A DNA stretch of 64,000 nucleotides from RI-153 sp963721725 (GTDB lineage Bacteria; Chloroflexota; Anaerolineae; Caldilineales; Caldilineaceae). Shown in pieces: positions 38,923-48,105 of this stretch. Location: assembly GCA_963721725.1 (NCBI GenBank), contig CAVRLX010000033.1:165610-229609 (forward strand), in the 5' to 3' direction. The notes under the pieces were generated by a model that made no database searches, was not told the origin of the DNA, and worked only from the letters and a program-made list of their open reading frames with translations. A program made the position numbers and the translations under genes. How positions within the stretch are numbered: the first letter of the stretch is position 1; each line of letters begins with the position of its first letter.

Positions 38923-41763
38923 TCAATTCGGTTCAGACAGTTGCGCTTTCCAGGCGTCGATCTGGACTGAAATTGTGGATCCAGATGGATGGTCTGATTG
39001 CAAGCCAGAAATCGGCGGCAGGTTGCAAATACGCAACAGCGGCGGCCAGATCATTTTGGGCGGCGGCATAGCGCGCCAGCACAATGCCGACATTGGCGAG
39101 ACCAGCCCGATCACCGATAGCCAGGTAGAGGTGGCGCACGCTTGGTCAAGCAATGCCAATCCTCGTTCCACCTCACCGTCGTTTAAGATGGCAGTCCCCC
39201 TGCGCCTGGAGCACGTTGGCTTCGCCCAGTCGAGCGCCCACCGTGCGGAAGAGCGCCAGCGCCGACTCGTACTTCTCCAACGCTTCGCTTCGCTGGTCCA
39301 AAAACGCCAGCACGTCCCCCTGCGCCTGCAGCACGTTGGCTTCGCCCAGTCGAGCGCCCACCGTGCGGAAGAGCGCCAGCGCCGACTCGTACTTCTCCAA
39401 CGCTTCGCTTCGTCTGGTTCAAAAACGCCAGCACGTCCCCCTGCGCACGCAGCACGTTGGCTTCGCCCAGTCTATCGCCCACCGTGCGGAAGAGCGCCAG
39501 CGCCGACTCGTACTTCTCCAACGCTTCGCTCGTCTCTTTCAAAAACGCCAGCACGTCCCCCTGCGCACGCAGCACGTTGGCTTCGCCCAGTCTATCGCCC
39601 ACCGTGCGGAAGAGCGCCAGCGCCGACTCGTACTTCTCCAACGCTTCGCTTCGTCTGGTTCAAAAACGCCAGCACGTCCCCCTGCGCCTTGAGCACGTTG
39701 GCTTCGCCCAGTCGAGCGCCCACCGTGCGGTAGAGCGCCAGCGCCGACTCGTACTTCTCCAACGCTTCGCTCGTCTCTTTCAAAAACGCCAGCACGTCCC
39801 CCTGCGCACGCAGCACGTTGGCTTCGCCCAGTCGAGCGCCCACCGTGCGGAAGAGCGCCAGCGCCGACTCGTACTTCTCCAACGCTTCGCTTCGCTGGTC
39901 CAGAAACGCCAGCACGTCCCCCTGCGCACGCAGCACGTTGGCTTCGCCCAGTCTATCGCCCACCGTGCGGAAGAGCGCCAGCGCCGACTCGTACTTCTCC
40001 AACGCTTCGCTCGTCTCTTTCAAAAACGCCAGCACGTCCCCCTGCGCACGCAGCACGTTGGCTTCGCCCGCCTGATCCACGAGCGCGCGACATGCCTCCA
40101 GGGCGGCCTCCAGCCACGCTGCATAGTCGCTGTACAAATTCCTTGTCATGGCATAGTTGCCCAGGGGCAGCACGAGATCGCGCAGCACACGCCGGGCGTC
40201 GGTGCTGGTCTGGCGGCTGGCCCAGCCAATTGCGCGCTCGGATCTGTTCCATCTCCCGATCCAGCCAGGCCAACCCCTCTAACAGAGACGCAGAGGTAAT
40301 CATGTCATTTGCGCTGTCAACCAGTGCGGCGTAATGGCGGGCATGGGCCAGGGTGGCGGCGGTTTGTTCGTTCTCGCTTTCGGCCAGGCGGGCCGCTGCA
40401 AACGCCGCCACAATCTGGTGCAGCATGTAGCGGGGGCGGCAGACGGATCGGCGTGGGCGGCATGGAGCAGCCCGGCGTCGGCCAGGGTCAACCGCCACTG
40501 GGTCAGGCCCGTGGTGGGCTGTGGGCCGCTTCCCTGCCACACAGCCAAGAGGGCGGGCAGATCAAAGCTGCGCGGCTGTGCGCCAAAGACGGCCAGCGTG
40601 CGAAAGGCGCGGCGGCTCTCGGCATCGGGCAGATGGTGTTGATAACTCAGGGCCAGCACGGCCTCTAACGAGGGCTGGGCATCGTCCAGCCCTGGGCGGG
40701 GATCGGCGGCGCGCAGGCGCAGGACGCGGCTTTCTTCCTGATCTAACTCGGCCAACAAGGTGGTAATGGCGCGGCGTGGGCCATCGGCCCGCGCCAGGCT
40801 GTTGAGATAGCGCCCGGCCACTTCCAGGGCCAGGGGCAGATGGCCCACGCGCTCGGCCAGCGTGCGAGCAGCCTCGGTGTCGGCGTCGACAGCGGCTTGG
40901 GCATGGGTCCCGGCCACGGCCAGCACCGCAAGCGAAGGCTGCGCGGCCAATGTCCACACGGCGCGGGTATCGGCGTTGAGGTCATCGGCCAGTTGGGCAT
41001 GGCGGGTGGTGAAGAGAACGCGGGTGGGCAGGGCACAGCCCTCCAAAAAGGGGCGGGCATGGTCAGTCTGCCACACATCATCCAACACCAAGAGCAGCCG
41101 TTTGCCCGCCAACAGCGCGTTTAGCAGGGCGGTTGATTGGTCGGGGGTGAGCTTTTCGGCAGAGCCGCCCAAGGCTTCAATCAACTGTACGAGGATCAGG
41201 CGCAGATCAGGCTGCGGCCCTAGCGCAATCCAGAATTGCCCATCGGGAAAGGTGGCGATGACCTGCTCGGCGTGGATCACGTTCAGGGCCAGGGCGGTTT
41301 TGCCAATGCCGGGCAGCCCTTGCAGCGCGGTGAGGGCCAGCGGGCGGTGGTGGGCTGGCCGGCAGAGGTCATGGACGAGTTCGGCCAGAAACGGGCCGCG
41401 CCCAAAGAGACGAGGGGCGGCGGCAGCGGCAAAGCGCCGATAGTCGGCAGCCGGGGGCGCCAGGGCTACCTCCACGGCTGGCCCGCTGAGTAGGGGCGCG
41501 ACGGCGGTCTGTTCGCGCGGGCGCAACATCTCACGCGTGGCGGGGACGATTGTAGAAATCGCACCCCAGCCCACCACGCCTGCCAATCCCAAACCCAGCC
41601 AGGCAAAAGGCGTCGCCGGGGTCTGGATGGTGTGCGTGAGCATGAGCAGGGCCAACAGCCCCCACGGCGGCACGGTCAAGAGCAGCGCAATTTTGAGCAG
41701 TTCGCCCCAGGTGTAGGCGAGGCCAGGCACAAGGGAAGGGCGCTGCGAAGGGTTGGGTTGCAT
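38923..41763 (-). CDS. Membrane-anchored NB-ARC ATPase with TPR array (several frame breaks)
   Basis: STAND protein. N-terminus has two transmembrane helices (about residues 18-40 and 50-70), then a NB-ARC ATPase: LQGLPGIGKTALALNVI (Walker A), RLLLVLDDVWQ (Walker B), RVLFTTRHAQLA and the GHLPLALEVAGRYL motif. A TPR array follows, encoded by about seven near-identical 120-bp units. The reading frame changes near 40,430, 40,215, twice in the array (39,650 and 39,410) and near the 3' end. ATG at 41,763 has AAGGA seven bases upstream. STAND/TPR proteins sense a ligand and oligomerise; some are antiphage. What it senses is unknown. Confidence 0.8.
39187..40066 (-). repeat. Tandem 120-bp TPR-coding repeats
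   Basis: About seven and a third units with nearly identical DNA; unit starts (CAGCACGTCC) lie at 39,308, 39,429, 39,549, 39,670, 39,790, 39,910 and 40,030. Each unit reads as a 40-residue TPR pair (SEALEKYESALALFRTVG, LGEANVLRAQGDVLAFL). Two steps are 121 bases rather than 120, both with the same extra T in CTTCGTCTGG, and both change the frame. Confidence 0.9.
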
Positions 41764-41791
41764 CAAGCGTCCTTCGCGGGTGGTAGAGATG

Positions 41792-41841
41792 GTTACAATA
41801 GACATGTCAGGTTTTCTGAAACCTGACATGTCTATTGTAAC
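41792..41841. repeat. REP palindrome upstream of the NB-ARC/TPR gene
   Basis: Perfect 23-bp arms around the tetraloop TCTG, containing GACATGTCAGGTTT. The core (TCAGGTTT-TCTG-AAACCTGA) matches the RAYT-flanking elements at 20,101 and 20,771. Confidence 0.85.
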
Positions 41842-42179
41842 GGCGGGCGATGGTTGTGCCAAGCCGCTTGATTTTGCCGGGTGTAATTGAGACATTTCGA
41901 TTTGGCAGCAGGTTAAAACCCGCTGCTAACAGCAAAAAGCGCCTCTAGGCCCTAGGATTTTAGCCGATACGGCGGCTTTTTGTTATTAGCGGCCCAATGT
42001 CGCGCAGAAACGCGCTGGCTCTTCATGAATATTAGCTTACTAACGCAAGACACACGCAAGCCTACGCCTACCCTCACCCTACGATTCTGTAATTGCTGCT
42101 ATCATCATAAACAAGGCTCAGAAGTACACAGGGTCTTGTGATTAACCAACTTCCCATCATATGTTTAAGGAGATTTGAA
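41842..42179. promoter_or_regulatory. Spacer with the likely gvp promoter region
   Basis: This 338-bp spacer holds the bidirectional terminator at 41,933, a short hairpin at 41,907-41,926 (GCAGGTTAAAACCCGCTGC), and about 190 bases of A+T-richer DNA before gvpA. The gvpA ribosome binding site AAGGAG lies at 42,167-42,172. I cannot place a promoter with confidence; it should lie between 41,985 and 42,150. No gene seen. Confidence 0.45.
41933..41982. terminator. Bidirectional terminator-like hairpin upstream of gvpA
   Basis: CAAAAAGCGCC (41,933-41,943) pairs with GGCGGCTTTTTG (41,971-41,982) with one bulge, so both strands end in a T run. It would separate the NB-ARC gene from the gas vesicle locus. 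Confidence 0.6.
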
Positions 42180-42395
42180 ATGGCTGTTGAAAAAACGATT
42201 GGCTCGACAAGTCTGGCAGAAGTTATCGACCGCATCTTGGACAAGGGTATTGTGATTGATGCGTGGGTACGCGTCTCTTTGGTCGGCATTGAATTGCTGG
42301 CTATCGAAGCTCGTGTAGTTGTGGCTGGTGTGGATACCTTCCTCAAGTACGCCGAGGCTGTTGGCCTTACCGCTGCCGCCGCTTCCCCCGCCTAG
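42180..42395 (+). CDS. gvpA: Gas vesicle structural protein GvpA
   Basis: 71 aa, the length of the major rib protein. Core sequence TSLAEVIDRILDKGIVIDAWVRVSLVGIELLAIEARVVVAGVDTFLKYAEAVG matches GvpA closely over the amphipathic helix-strand-strand-helix that forms the gas vesicle wall. AAGGAG lies eight bases upstream. It is first in the locus and is followed by a hairpin that could let gvpA be transcribed more than the downstream genes, as expected for the main wall protein. Confidence 0.97.
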   Translation: MAVEKTIGSTSLAEVIDRILDKGIVIDAWVRVSLVGIELLAIEARVVVAGVDTFLKYAEAVGLTAAAASPA

Positions 42396-42427
42396 ACTAA
42401 GCACATGACCGAATCTGGAGGGATATT

Positions 42428-42472
42428 AACACCAGTGTAGGAGTGTGATTCGCACAATCTCTCTGGTGTTTT
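42428..42472 (+). terminator. Attenuator-like hairpin after gvpA
   Basis: AACACCAG (42,428-42,435) pairs with CTGGTGTT (42,463-42,470), with TGTG/CACA pairing inside, followed by TTTTA. It lies between gvpA and the GvpC-like gene and may terminate most transcripts. Confidence 0.6.
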
Positions 42473-42514
42473 ATCTCTCTAGGTCTCGGATCTGGATTCT
42501 CGAAAGGAGGAGCT

Positions 42515-43638
42515 ATGAGTCGAACGGACACAATGCGCGATTTGGTCGAGCAGTTGTCGAACGACCGCAGCGAACGCAAGAGTGCAGTTTCGGCGATACG
42601 CGCGAATACGACTGCCTTTCGCACAGCTGTACAGGCTGAACATACGACTGTCGCCAAAGCGATGAATGCACAGATGGCCGCAGAACGAGTTAAACGCTCA
42701 ACCGAGAAAAGCCAAATGAGCACAGAGACGGCGGCTTTTCGCAGCGCCACCCAGACCGCCCACGCCGCTATGAGCCAGGCGCTCAATCAGCAACTGGTTG
42801 CCGAACGGGCTGCGCGGGTTGCAGAGCAAGCCAGAATGAGTGCAGAGCATACCGCTTTTCTTAGTGCCACCCAGGCTGCCCACGCCGCCATGTCCCACGC
42901 TTTGAATGAGCACATGGCCGCCGAACGCACCCAGATGACGACAGAAACGGCGACCTTTCGCCGTAATAATCAGGCTGCCCACGATGCTATGTCTCAGAAC
43001 TTACGCGAGACTCTGCGTGCTGAGCGTGAGAGCGTGGCGCAGCAGGTTGCTGAACTGGCAGCCAATACAGCACAGTTTCGCGGGCATGTACAAACTTCCC
43101 ATCGTGCTATGGCGGATGCTTTAAACGAGACGCTGACGACGGATCGAGCGACGCTGGCGGCGGACACCAACGAACTACGATCAGGGATTTCGGCCCTGTT
43201 GGGCGAAATCCGCACAGATAATATGGGGGCAGCCACGGCTTGGCGTATGGTCTCCTCCATCCTTTCTAATGATCGCAATGATCGCAGCCAGCCTGCCGAA
43301 CAGCCAGCCAGCGAGACGATGCAGGCCAGCGAGACGATGCAGGCCAGTGAGAGATAGGCCGCGTACCGGCAGCAGCGCCCACGCCTGCCAAGGTGGTGAT
43401 TGAAGATGAGGAAAAAGCACCGACACCGGTGGCTAGCCTCCCTGATGATCTCACGGTGATCAGCGGAATTGGTCCCATTACCCAAAAGAAGTTTGAAGCG
43501 GCTGGGATCACGACGTTTGCACAACTGGCCAAGATGAATAGTGATGAGATAGGTGCAATTGCCGGCCCAACCATTACTCGCCTTGCCAATTTGGAAGACT
43601 GGATCGCACAGGCCAAACAATTAAGCAGCAAAGAGTAA
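42515..43638 (+). CDS. gvpC: GvpC-like repeat protein with C-terminal helix-hairpin-helix domain (frame break near 43,355)
   Basis: Strong AAAGGAGG upstream of the ATG. Residues 30-225 are helical repeats with a phenylalanine at positions 35, 75, 115, 148 and 188, that is four steps of 40, 40, 33 and 40 residues; each unit contains a TA.F....Q.AH.AM...L motif. The 33-residue step is the classic GvpC period. GvpC binds the outside of the wall and stiffens it. After a Ser/Gln linker the first frame stops at 43,357, but the next frame continues without gap through a Pro/Ala linker into LPDDLTVISGIGPITQKKFEAAGITTFAQLAKM, a helix-hairpin-helix domain. I therefore join them into one protein of about 374 aa. 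GvpC assignment rests on repeats and position. Confidence 0.75.
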
Positions 43639-43643
43639 CTATT

Positions 43644-43692
43644 CACCCTCCCGGAAGTTCGCTGGCAGGTCAGGCAAACCTCCGGGAGGGTG
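43644..43692 (+). terminator. Strong hairpin after the GvpC-like gene
   Basis: Perfect 12-bp stem CACCCTCCCGGA / TCCGGGAGGGTG with a 25-base loop; a run of Ts follows 15 bases later (TTATTTTTT). It may terminate or stabilise the gvpA-gvpC transcript. Confidence 0.55.
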
Positions 43693-43859
43693 AGTAGCTA
43701 CCCGTTATTTTTTACCCAGACTATCTGCTAGACGGTGTGCTACCTTTGCCACTTGGGTTATATCGGTAGCCAGGCCGACAGTATTGACGTCTATCTCGCC
43801 CGACCGGATTTCTCCCGGACGCCTCGCTCAGAGTGGTTGAGCGTTATGTGGAGCACTTT

Positions 43860-44561
43860 ATGTTATCAATCAATCGCAAAGTTCGGTCTGCGGGTCGCAC
43901 CAGCGGCAGCATCGAAATTACGCTTCCGCCCGAGGTGCAGGCGTTGGAAGGTATTGAATGTCGCCTGATCTTGCGCGACGGGGCACACCCAGAGATTGTG
44001 ATCCAGCCGGATGTCTCTGTTGCCGAAGTGGTCTTTGGCGATCTGTGGGAGAAGTTGCGGCTTGCCTTCCAGCAGATCGGCGACATCGGCCCGTTTACAT
44101 TGTCCGATTTTAATGTCTCTTTTTTGCCGCCCCGTCACTGGCACGAACACCCGCCCCTTTCCTATCGAGACGCCCTGGCTATCTACCGGGATAATCAGAA
44201 CGAATTTCAGGGGGATAGTAGCGGGTTGAACCACATGATCACCTTTCTGACGGTTGGCGGGGCCTATCGTTTGGGCTTGCAGAATCGCTATGCACTTGTG
44301 TTCGGCGTCATCGTGGGCTATCTGGTTTCGGGCATGATCACGGACCACACCACAGGTTTCGAGCGGGAAATGACGTTACACCTGTTCCAAAATTTCAGCG
44401 ATGCTACGCCACTCTCTGTGGGCAACCTGTTCAACACAAATCAATGGAAAGAAGCCCAGGAAGGCTTCGCTCGCATCTTCGCTCAGGTGCTGGCTTGGCA
44501 ATCGGACCCCATCGCGTATGAAGCCGCCCGGCGTCGTTGGTGGGAACATACCCCTATTTAG
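43860..44561 (+). CDS. Unknown gas-vesicle-locus protein
   Basis: 233 aa from the ATG at 43,860 (GTGGAG just upstream); the frame is open to a GTG at 43,833. The first 50 residues (INRKVRSAGRTSGSIEITLPPEVQALEGIECRLI) look like a small beta-rich, AbrB-like fold. The rest is mixed alpha/beta with aromatic patches (FLPPRHWHEHPPLSYRDAL) and one weakly hydrophobic segment around YALVFGVIVGYLVSGMI, which may be a buried helix. It ends 14 bases before gvpN and is on the same strand between gvpC-like and gvpN, so a role in gas vesicle formation or its control is likely. I do not recognise the family. Confidence 0.75.
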   Translation: MLSINRKVRSAGRTSGSIEITLPPEVQALEGIECRLILRDGAHPEIVIQPDVSVAEVVFGDLWEKLRLAFQQIGDIGPFTLSDFNVSFLPPRHWHEHPPLSYRDALAIYRDNQNEFQGDSSGLNHMITFLTVGGAYRLGLQNRYALVFGVIVGYLVSGMITDHTTGFEREMTLHLFQNFSDATPLSVGNLFNTNQWKEAQEGFARIFAQVLAWQSDPIAYEAARRRWWEHTPI

Positions 44562-44575
44562 GAGAAGAAATCGTT

Positions 44576-45637
44576 ATGCCCGTTACGACACAAAGCAATA
44601 CCCAGCCTACCCCAACCTATTTGAACTTGCGCCCCAGTGATGATTTTGTGGGGACATCCTTTGTCGAAGGCATTGCCGAACGCGCCATGGCCTATATCAA
44701 TTCAGGCTATCCCGTGCATTTTCGCGGTCCCGCGGGTGCTGGCAAAACGACGATGGCACTGCATGTCGCCAATCGCATTGGGCGGCCTGTCGTCTTGATC
44801 GCCGGTGACGATGAATTCAACACCTCCGACCTCACCGGCGGCCGCTTTGGCTACACCTATAAGCGAGTGGTGGATAACTTCATTCACACCGTCCACAAGA
44901 CCGAAGAGGATATGGTGCAGCGTTGGGTCGATCATCGGCTCTCGGTGGCCTGCCGCGAGGGGTTTACGCTGATCTACGATGAGTTCACACGTTCCCGCCC
45001 GGAAGCCAACAACATCCTGCTTTCTGTGCTGGAAGAGCGCATCCTCATTCTCCCCAACTCTACACGGGGCGCGGGCTATATCAAAGTTCATCCCGATTTT
45101 ACCGTGCTCTTCACCAGCAACCCGGAAGAGTATGCCGGCACCCACGCCAGCCAGGATGCCCTGGCCGACCGTATGGTGACGATTGATATGGATTTCTTCG
45201 ACAACGCCACGGAAGTGGAGATCACGTCGGCACGCTCTGGCCTGAGCCGAGAAGATGCGGCCCGGATTGTGGGGATTGTGCGCGATAGCCGTGAATCTGG
45301 GTCCTATCAGCAGATCCCAACCCTGCGTGCCTGCATCATGTTAGCCAGCATCATGGCGGATCAGAACCAGCGCCCCACGGTGGACAACTCATTTTTCTTG
45401 CAGGCTTGTCTGGATATTTTGGGCGGCAAAGCGGCGTTTGTTGCGCCCAGCGATGAGCGCTATGTCGGCCAGCGCAAAATGATTGTCGATTTGATTGAGC
45501 ATCATTGTGCGGGGACAGGCGCAAACGGCCATAGCAGTGTGACGGATAAGCGCTTTGCCAACCTTTACGTTGCGGAGCCTGTGAAACCGGCCAAGCCCGC
45601 CCAAGAAATGCTGGTTCCCGAGGCCGTCGCCCTATGA
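44576..45637 (+). CDS. gvpN: Gas vesicle AAA+ ATPase GvpN
   Basis: 353 aa MoxR-related ATPase, usual length for GvpN. Walker A GPAGAGKTTM (51-60), Walker B LIYDEFTRSRPEANN, sensor TSNPEEYAGTHASQDALADRM and the GvpN-typical GGRFGYTYKRVVDNF are all present. GvpN promotes gas vesicle growth, probably by threading or remodelling a partner; it is conserved in most gvp loci. ATG at 44,576 has AGGAG 10 bases upstream. Confidence 0.96.
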   Translation: MPVTTQSNTQPTPTYLNLRPSDDFVGTSFVEGIAERAMAYINSGYPVHFRGPAGAGKTTMALHVANRIGRPVVLIAGDDEFNTSDLTGGRFGYTYKRVVDNFIHTVHKTEEDMVQRWVDHRLSVACREGFTLIYDEFTRSRPEANNILLSVLEERILILPNSTRGAGYIKVHPDFTVLFTSNPEEYAGTHASQDALADRMVTIDMDFFDNATEVEITSARSGLSREDAARIVGIVRDSRESGSYQQIPTLRACIMLASIMADQNQRPTVDNSFFLQACLDILGGKAAFVAPSDERYVGQRKMIVDLIEHHCAGTGANGHSSVTDKRFANLYVAEPVKPAKPAQEMLVPEAVAL

Positions 45638-45691
45638 GAGCGCAGAGTCGAATCGTCCCTATTGTTCACATGTTAGAAAAAGGAGCGGGCC

Positions 45692-46108
45692 ATGCGTCCT
45701 AGAGGCATACAGGATGTGGTATCCAGTAAGGAATATGCGACGAGCCAAAAAGGATCACGCGGGGCAGCACGAGTGCGCGGATTGCGTGACGTATTGCTGG
45801 GGCAGAAAATGACGGATCGCTCGGTCCCGGCCACCCATGCCCAACGCCTGAGCGAGATCGCATGGTTGGATCGAGAGGTGGATCGGCTGGAACGGGAAGC
45901 CAATATTGTGATTGCCAACCTGGAGCGCATCCAGAGCCGTGTGGCTGAAATCGCCGGCTACCGCGAATCTTTGCTGGCGATTGTGCGTGATGGTTTGCGC
46001 GTTGTCTCCCAGGAAAACGAGGCAGAATCGGAGACGGTTTCTACGCCCAAGGGCAAACGGGGCCGCCATTCTGAGGGCGCGTTCGAGATAGTCTCTATCG
46101 AGTATTGA
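45692..46108 (+). CDS. Unknown coiled-coil protein in the gas vesicle locus
   Basis: 138 aa with AAAAAGGAG before the ATG. A basic N-terminal third (RGIQDVVSSKEYATSQKGSRGAARVRGLRDVL) is followed by a likely coiled coil (IAWLDREVDRLEREANIVIANLERIQSRVAEIAGYRES) and a polar tail. I do not recognise it; such proteins could be small adaptors. Same strand and tight spacing to its neighbours supports membership of the locus. Confidence 0.72.
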   Translation: MRPRGIQDVVSSKEYATSQKGSRGAARVRGLRDVLLGQKMTDRSVPATHAQRLSEIAWLDREVDRLEREANIVIANLERIQSRVAEIAGYRESLLAIVRDGLRVVSQENEAESETVSTPKGKRGRHSEGAFEIVSIEY

Positions 46109-46165
46109 TGCTTCAGCGCTCAAAAGCCACACCGACCCGGCGCTGATCACCCAAAGGAGAGTCTC

Positions 46166-46363
46166 ATGATTCCGATTTCCACCAGCCAGACGCTGCGCAC
46201 CAGTCGCCATATTCGCACCATGCGCTCGATCCCAACCAACACAGGATCAGCCCAAGATCGGTGGCCGCGTCTGCAACAGACGGAACAGATCAAGCACGCC
46301 TATCGGCGACTGAAAAAAGAGCGCTTCTTTAGTAGAGCGGCTACGACAGCCCGGCGTAAATAA
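46166..46363 (+). CDS. Small basic protein in the gas vesicle locus
   Basis: 65 aa, predicted pI very high (many Arg and Lys, no Trp-rich core apart from one W). AAAGGAGAG lies upstream of the ATG, which makes translation likely despite the short length. Sequence opens IPISTSQTLRTSRHIRTMRS and ends in a KKERFF-containing tail. Not recognised; could bind nucleic acid or the acidic GvpA surface. Confidence 0.6.
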   Translation: MIPISTSQTLRTSRHIRTMRSIPTNTGSAQDRWPRLQQTEQIKHAYRRLKKERFFSRAATTARRK

Positions 46364-46459
46364 GCCACTGGGCATAGTAAGCCTAAAGAGTAATGAGTAA
46401 AGAATAACCAGAGTGGACACGGCACATTTTCCTACAATGTAGTGAATCAGGAGAGCACC

Positions 46460-47011
46460 ATGACAGAAAAGAAGAACGAACGTCAAGCAGACGATGGGCA
46501 AACGCCAAAAGTAGAATCAAATATCCGTATTGATATGGGGATGGGTGGACTGTTCAAGGGGATTGGCAATCTGGTCGATCTGATTTCGGCGCTGAGTGAA
46601 GCGGGCGAAACCATCACCAGCCGCACCGGCGAGATTGACCTGGGCAAGGCCAAGGGCGAGGATGTGCGCGCCGTCTATGGCTTCACCGTCCGATCAGGGC
46701 TGGGTGGCCTCCCGCGTGTTGAGTCTTTCGGCAACGTGCGTGAAACCGACGACGGGCCAACGGTAACCGAGATACGCGAACCTCTGGTTGATGTTTTCGA
46801 CGAAGGCGAGACCATCTTGGTGGTGGGCGAGTTGCCCGGCGTGTCAACCGAAGAGATCGTGGTTTCTGTGCAAGGCGACGTGTTGGCGATTGCCACCAAC
46901 GGCAAACGCAAATATGCCAAAGAAGTCCTCTTGCCCGCCCCGGTGAGCAATGAAGATCTGAACACCGTTTATAACAACGGCGTGCTTGAGGTTCGCCTAC
47001 GCAAGGCCTAG
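46460..47011 (+). CDS. gvpH: Gas vesicle protein GvpH, Hsp20/alpha-crystallin family
   Basis: 183 aa. The C-terminal 90 residues are an alpha-crystallin domain: PLVDVFDEGETILVVGELPGVSTEEIVVSV, then a KRKYAKEVLLPAPV segment and NGVLEVRLRKA, the usual end of small heat-shock proteins. The N-terminal part (IDMGMGGLFKGIGNLVDLISALSEAG) is shared with GvpH proteins and may bind partners. Small heat-shock proteins hold unfolded clients; GvpH may protect the very hydrophobic GvpA. ATG at 46,460 has CAGGAGAG upstream. Confidence 0.87.
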   Translation: MTEKKNERQADDGQTPKVESNIRIDMGMGGLFKGIGNLVDLISALSEAGETITSRTGEIDLGKAKGEDVRAVYGFTVRSGLGGLPRVESFGNVRETDDGPTVTEIREPLVDVFDEGETILVVGELPGVSTEEIVVSVQGDVLAIATNGKRKYAKEVLLPAPVSNEDLNTVYNNGVLEVRLRKA

Positions 47012-47017
47012 TCCATT

Positions 47018-48091
47018 ATGTCTACAGCCAGCCACTCGACCCCAAAACGCATCATTAAACATTTGAGCTTGCATCGACTGGAAGGGGTGGAGTTGCGCGT
47101 GCTTGCAGACATCGAAGAGGGTGTCTTGCCCCTGATTGAAGCCGAATGCCAGGTGGTACGTCGGTTGGCCCAAGAAGCCAAATGGCCCCATCGGATTGTC
47201 ACACTCTTTGTGCTGACGGATATGACAGCCTTGCAAGGACAATTGCAGGCGTTGGGGCGAACACCGCAGGGCAGCCAGCCGGATGGGGGCGATGAAGATC
47301 TGCTCAAACGGCCTGTAGTCAACGTTTACGATCTGGCTGCACCGACGGCAGCCCATGTCTTCATCAATCAAGAGGCCATGATAGCGGCGGGCTACTGGGG
47401 AGATCCACTGGCGATTCAGGGTTTACTGGCCCACGAACACGCGCATCCCCTGGCTGAATCTGTGGCCGTGCGTCAACTTCAACTAAAGCTGGCGCTGACG
47501 CCGACGACGCCGTGGGCGAACACCCCCGCACAGGCCGCAGAGTGGGCTGGCCGGGCCCAGGCCCAAATTGGCAAGTTGGCAAGGCTGCTCTGTTTGGTGG
47601 GACCCCGCGAGGTCTTTACCAACGAAATTGCCCTCGCCGCCGGCTTTGTTCAGCCGTTGTTGCACCTGAACCGACAGAATGTGCGCAATTTGGAGATTGG
47701 CCTGCGCTATCGTCCCCTGCTTCAGGAGCAACTATCTGCCACGGTGGCAGCAGGTCGCCTGAGCCAGACCGGCGCCAATGCCCTCGCCTTGATCGGCGAT
47801 TTGCAGGGACACCTCATGCTGGCGATGGAGATTGCTTCTTTCCAACGCCAGGGGTTCCAGGCCGCAGCGGATGAGCTGCTGGCGCAGTTATACGAAAAAG
47901 TTTTCCCGTCTCTGGACCCGGCGGTTGGTACGCTCTTTCGGTCCGTATGCAAATCTTATGTCCAGTTGTCTCCCACGGCATCAGCACAGGAAATGGCGGA
48001 TCGGGGACGAAGGCTGCTGGGATTGCTGTCCACCAGTCTGGCACAGAGATCGATTCACCTCAATTATCAGATCGCCACTAGCGATAAATAA
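47018..48091 (+). CDS. Zincin-like protein with HExxH motif, unrecognised family
   Basis: 357 aa. Residues 139-143 are HEHAH, a perfect HExxH zinc site in a helix-like context (IQGLLAHEHAHPLAE); E203 in VFTNEIALA about 60 residues later could be a third ligand as in gluzincins. The N-terminal part (LRVLADIEEGVLPLIEAECQVVRRLAQEAKWPHRIVTLFV) is mixed alpha/beta and the rest helical. The gene starts six bases after gvpH and ends 14 bases before the CDC48-type ATPase, so translation is probably linked. I do not know a named family; a role as a protease or pseudo-protease in gas vesicle protein turnover is a proposal. Confidence 0.72.
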   Translation: MSTASHSTPKRIIKHLSLHRLEGVELRVLADIEEGVLPLIEAECQVVRRLAQEAKWPHRIVTLFVLTDMTALQGQLQALGRTPQGSQPDGGDEDLLKRPVVNVYDLAAPTAAHVFINQEAMIAAGYWGDPLAIQGLLAHEHAHPLAESVAVRQLQLKLALTPTTPWANTPAQAAEWAGRAQAQIGKLARLLCLVGPREVFTNEIALAAGFVQPLLHLNRQNVRNLEIGLRYRPLLQEQLSATVAAGRLSQTGANALALIGDLQGHLMLAMEIASFQRQGFQAAADELLAQLYEKVFPSLDPAVGTLFRSVCKSYVQLSPTASAQEMADRGRRLLGLLSTSLAQRSIHLNYQIATSDK

Positions 48092-48105
48092 GGAATCCGT
48101 GATTC

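Noticed and set aside
39187..40066. Regular 120-bp direct repeats as a possible CRISPR array
   Set aside because: Whole units are nearly identical with no unique spacers, and they translate as TPR helices in frame with the NB-ARC protein.
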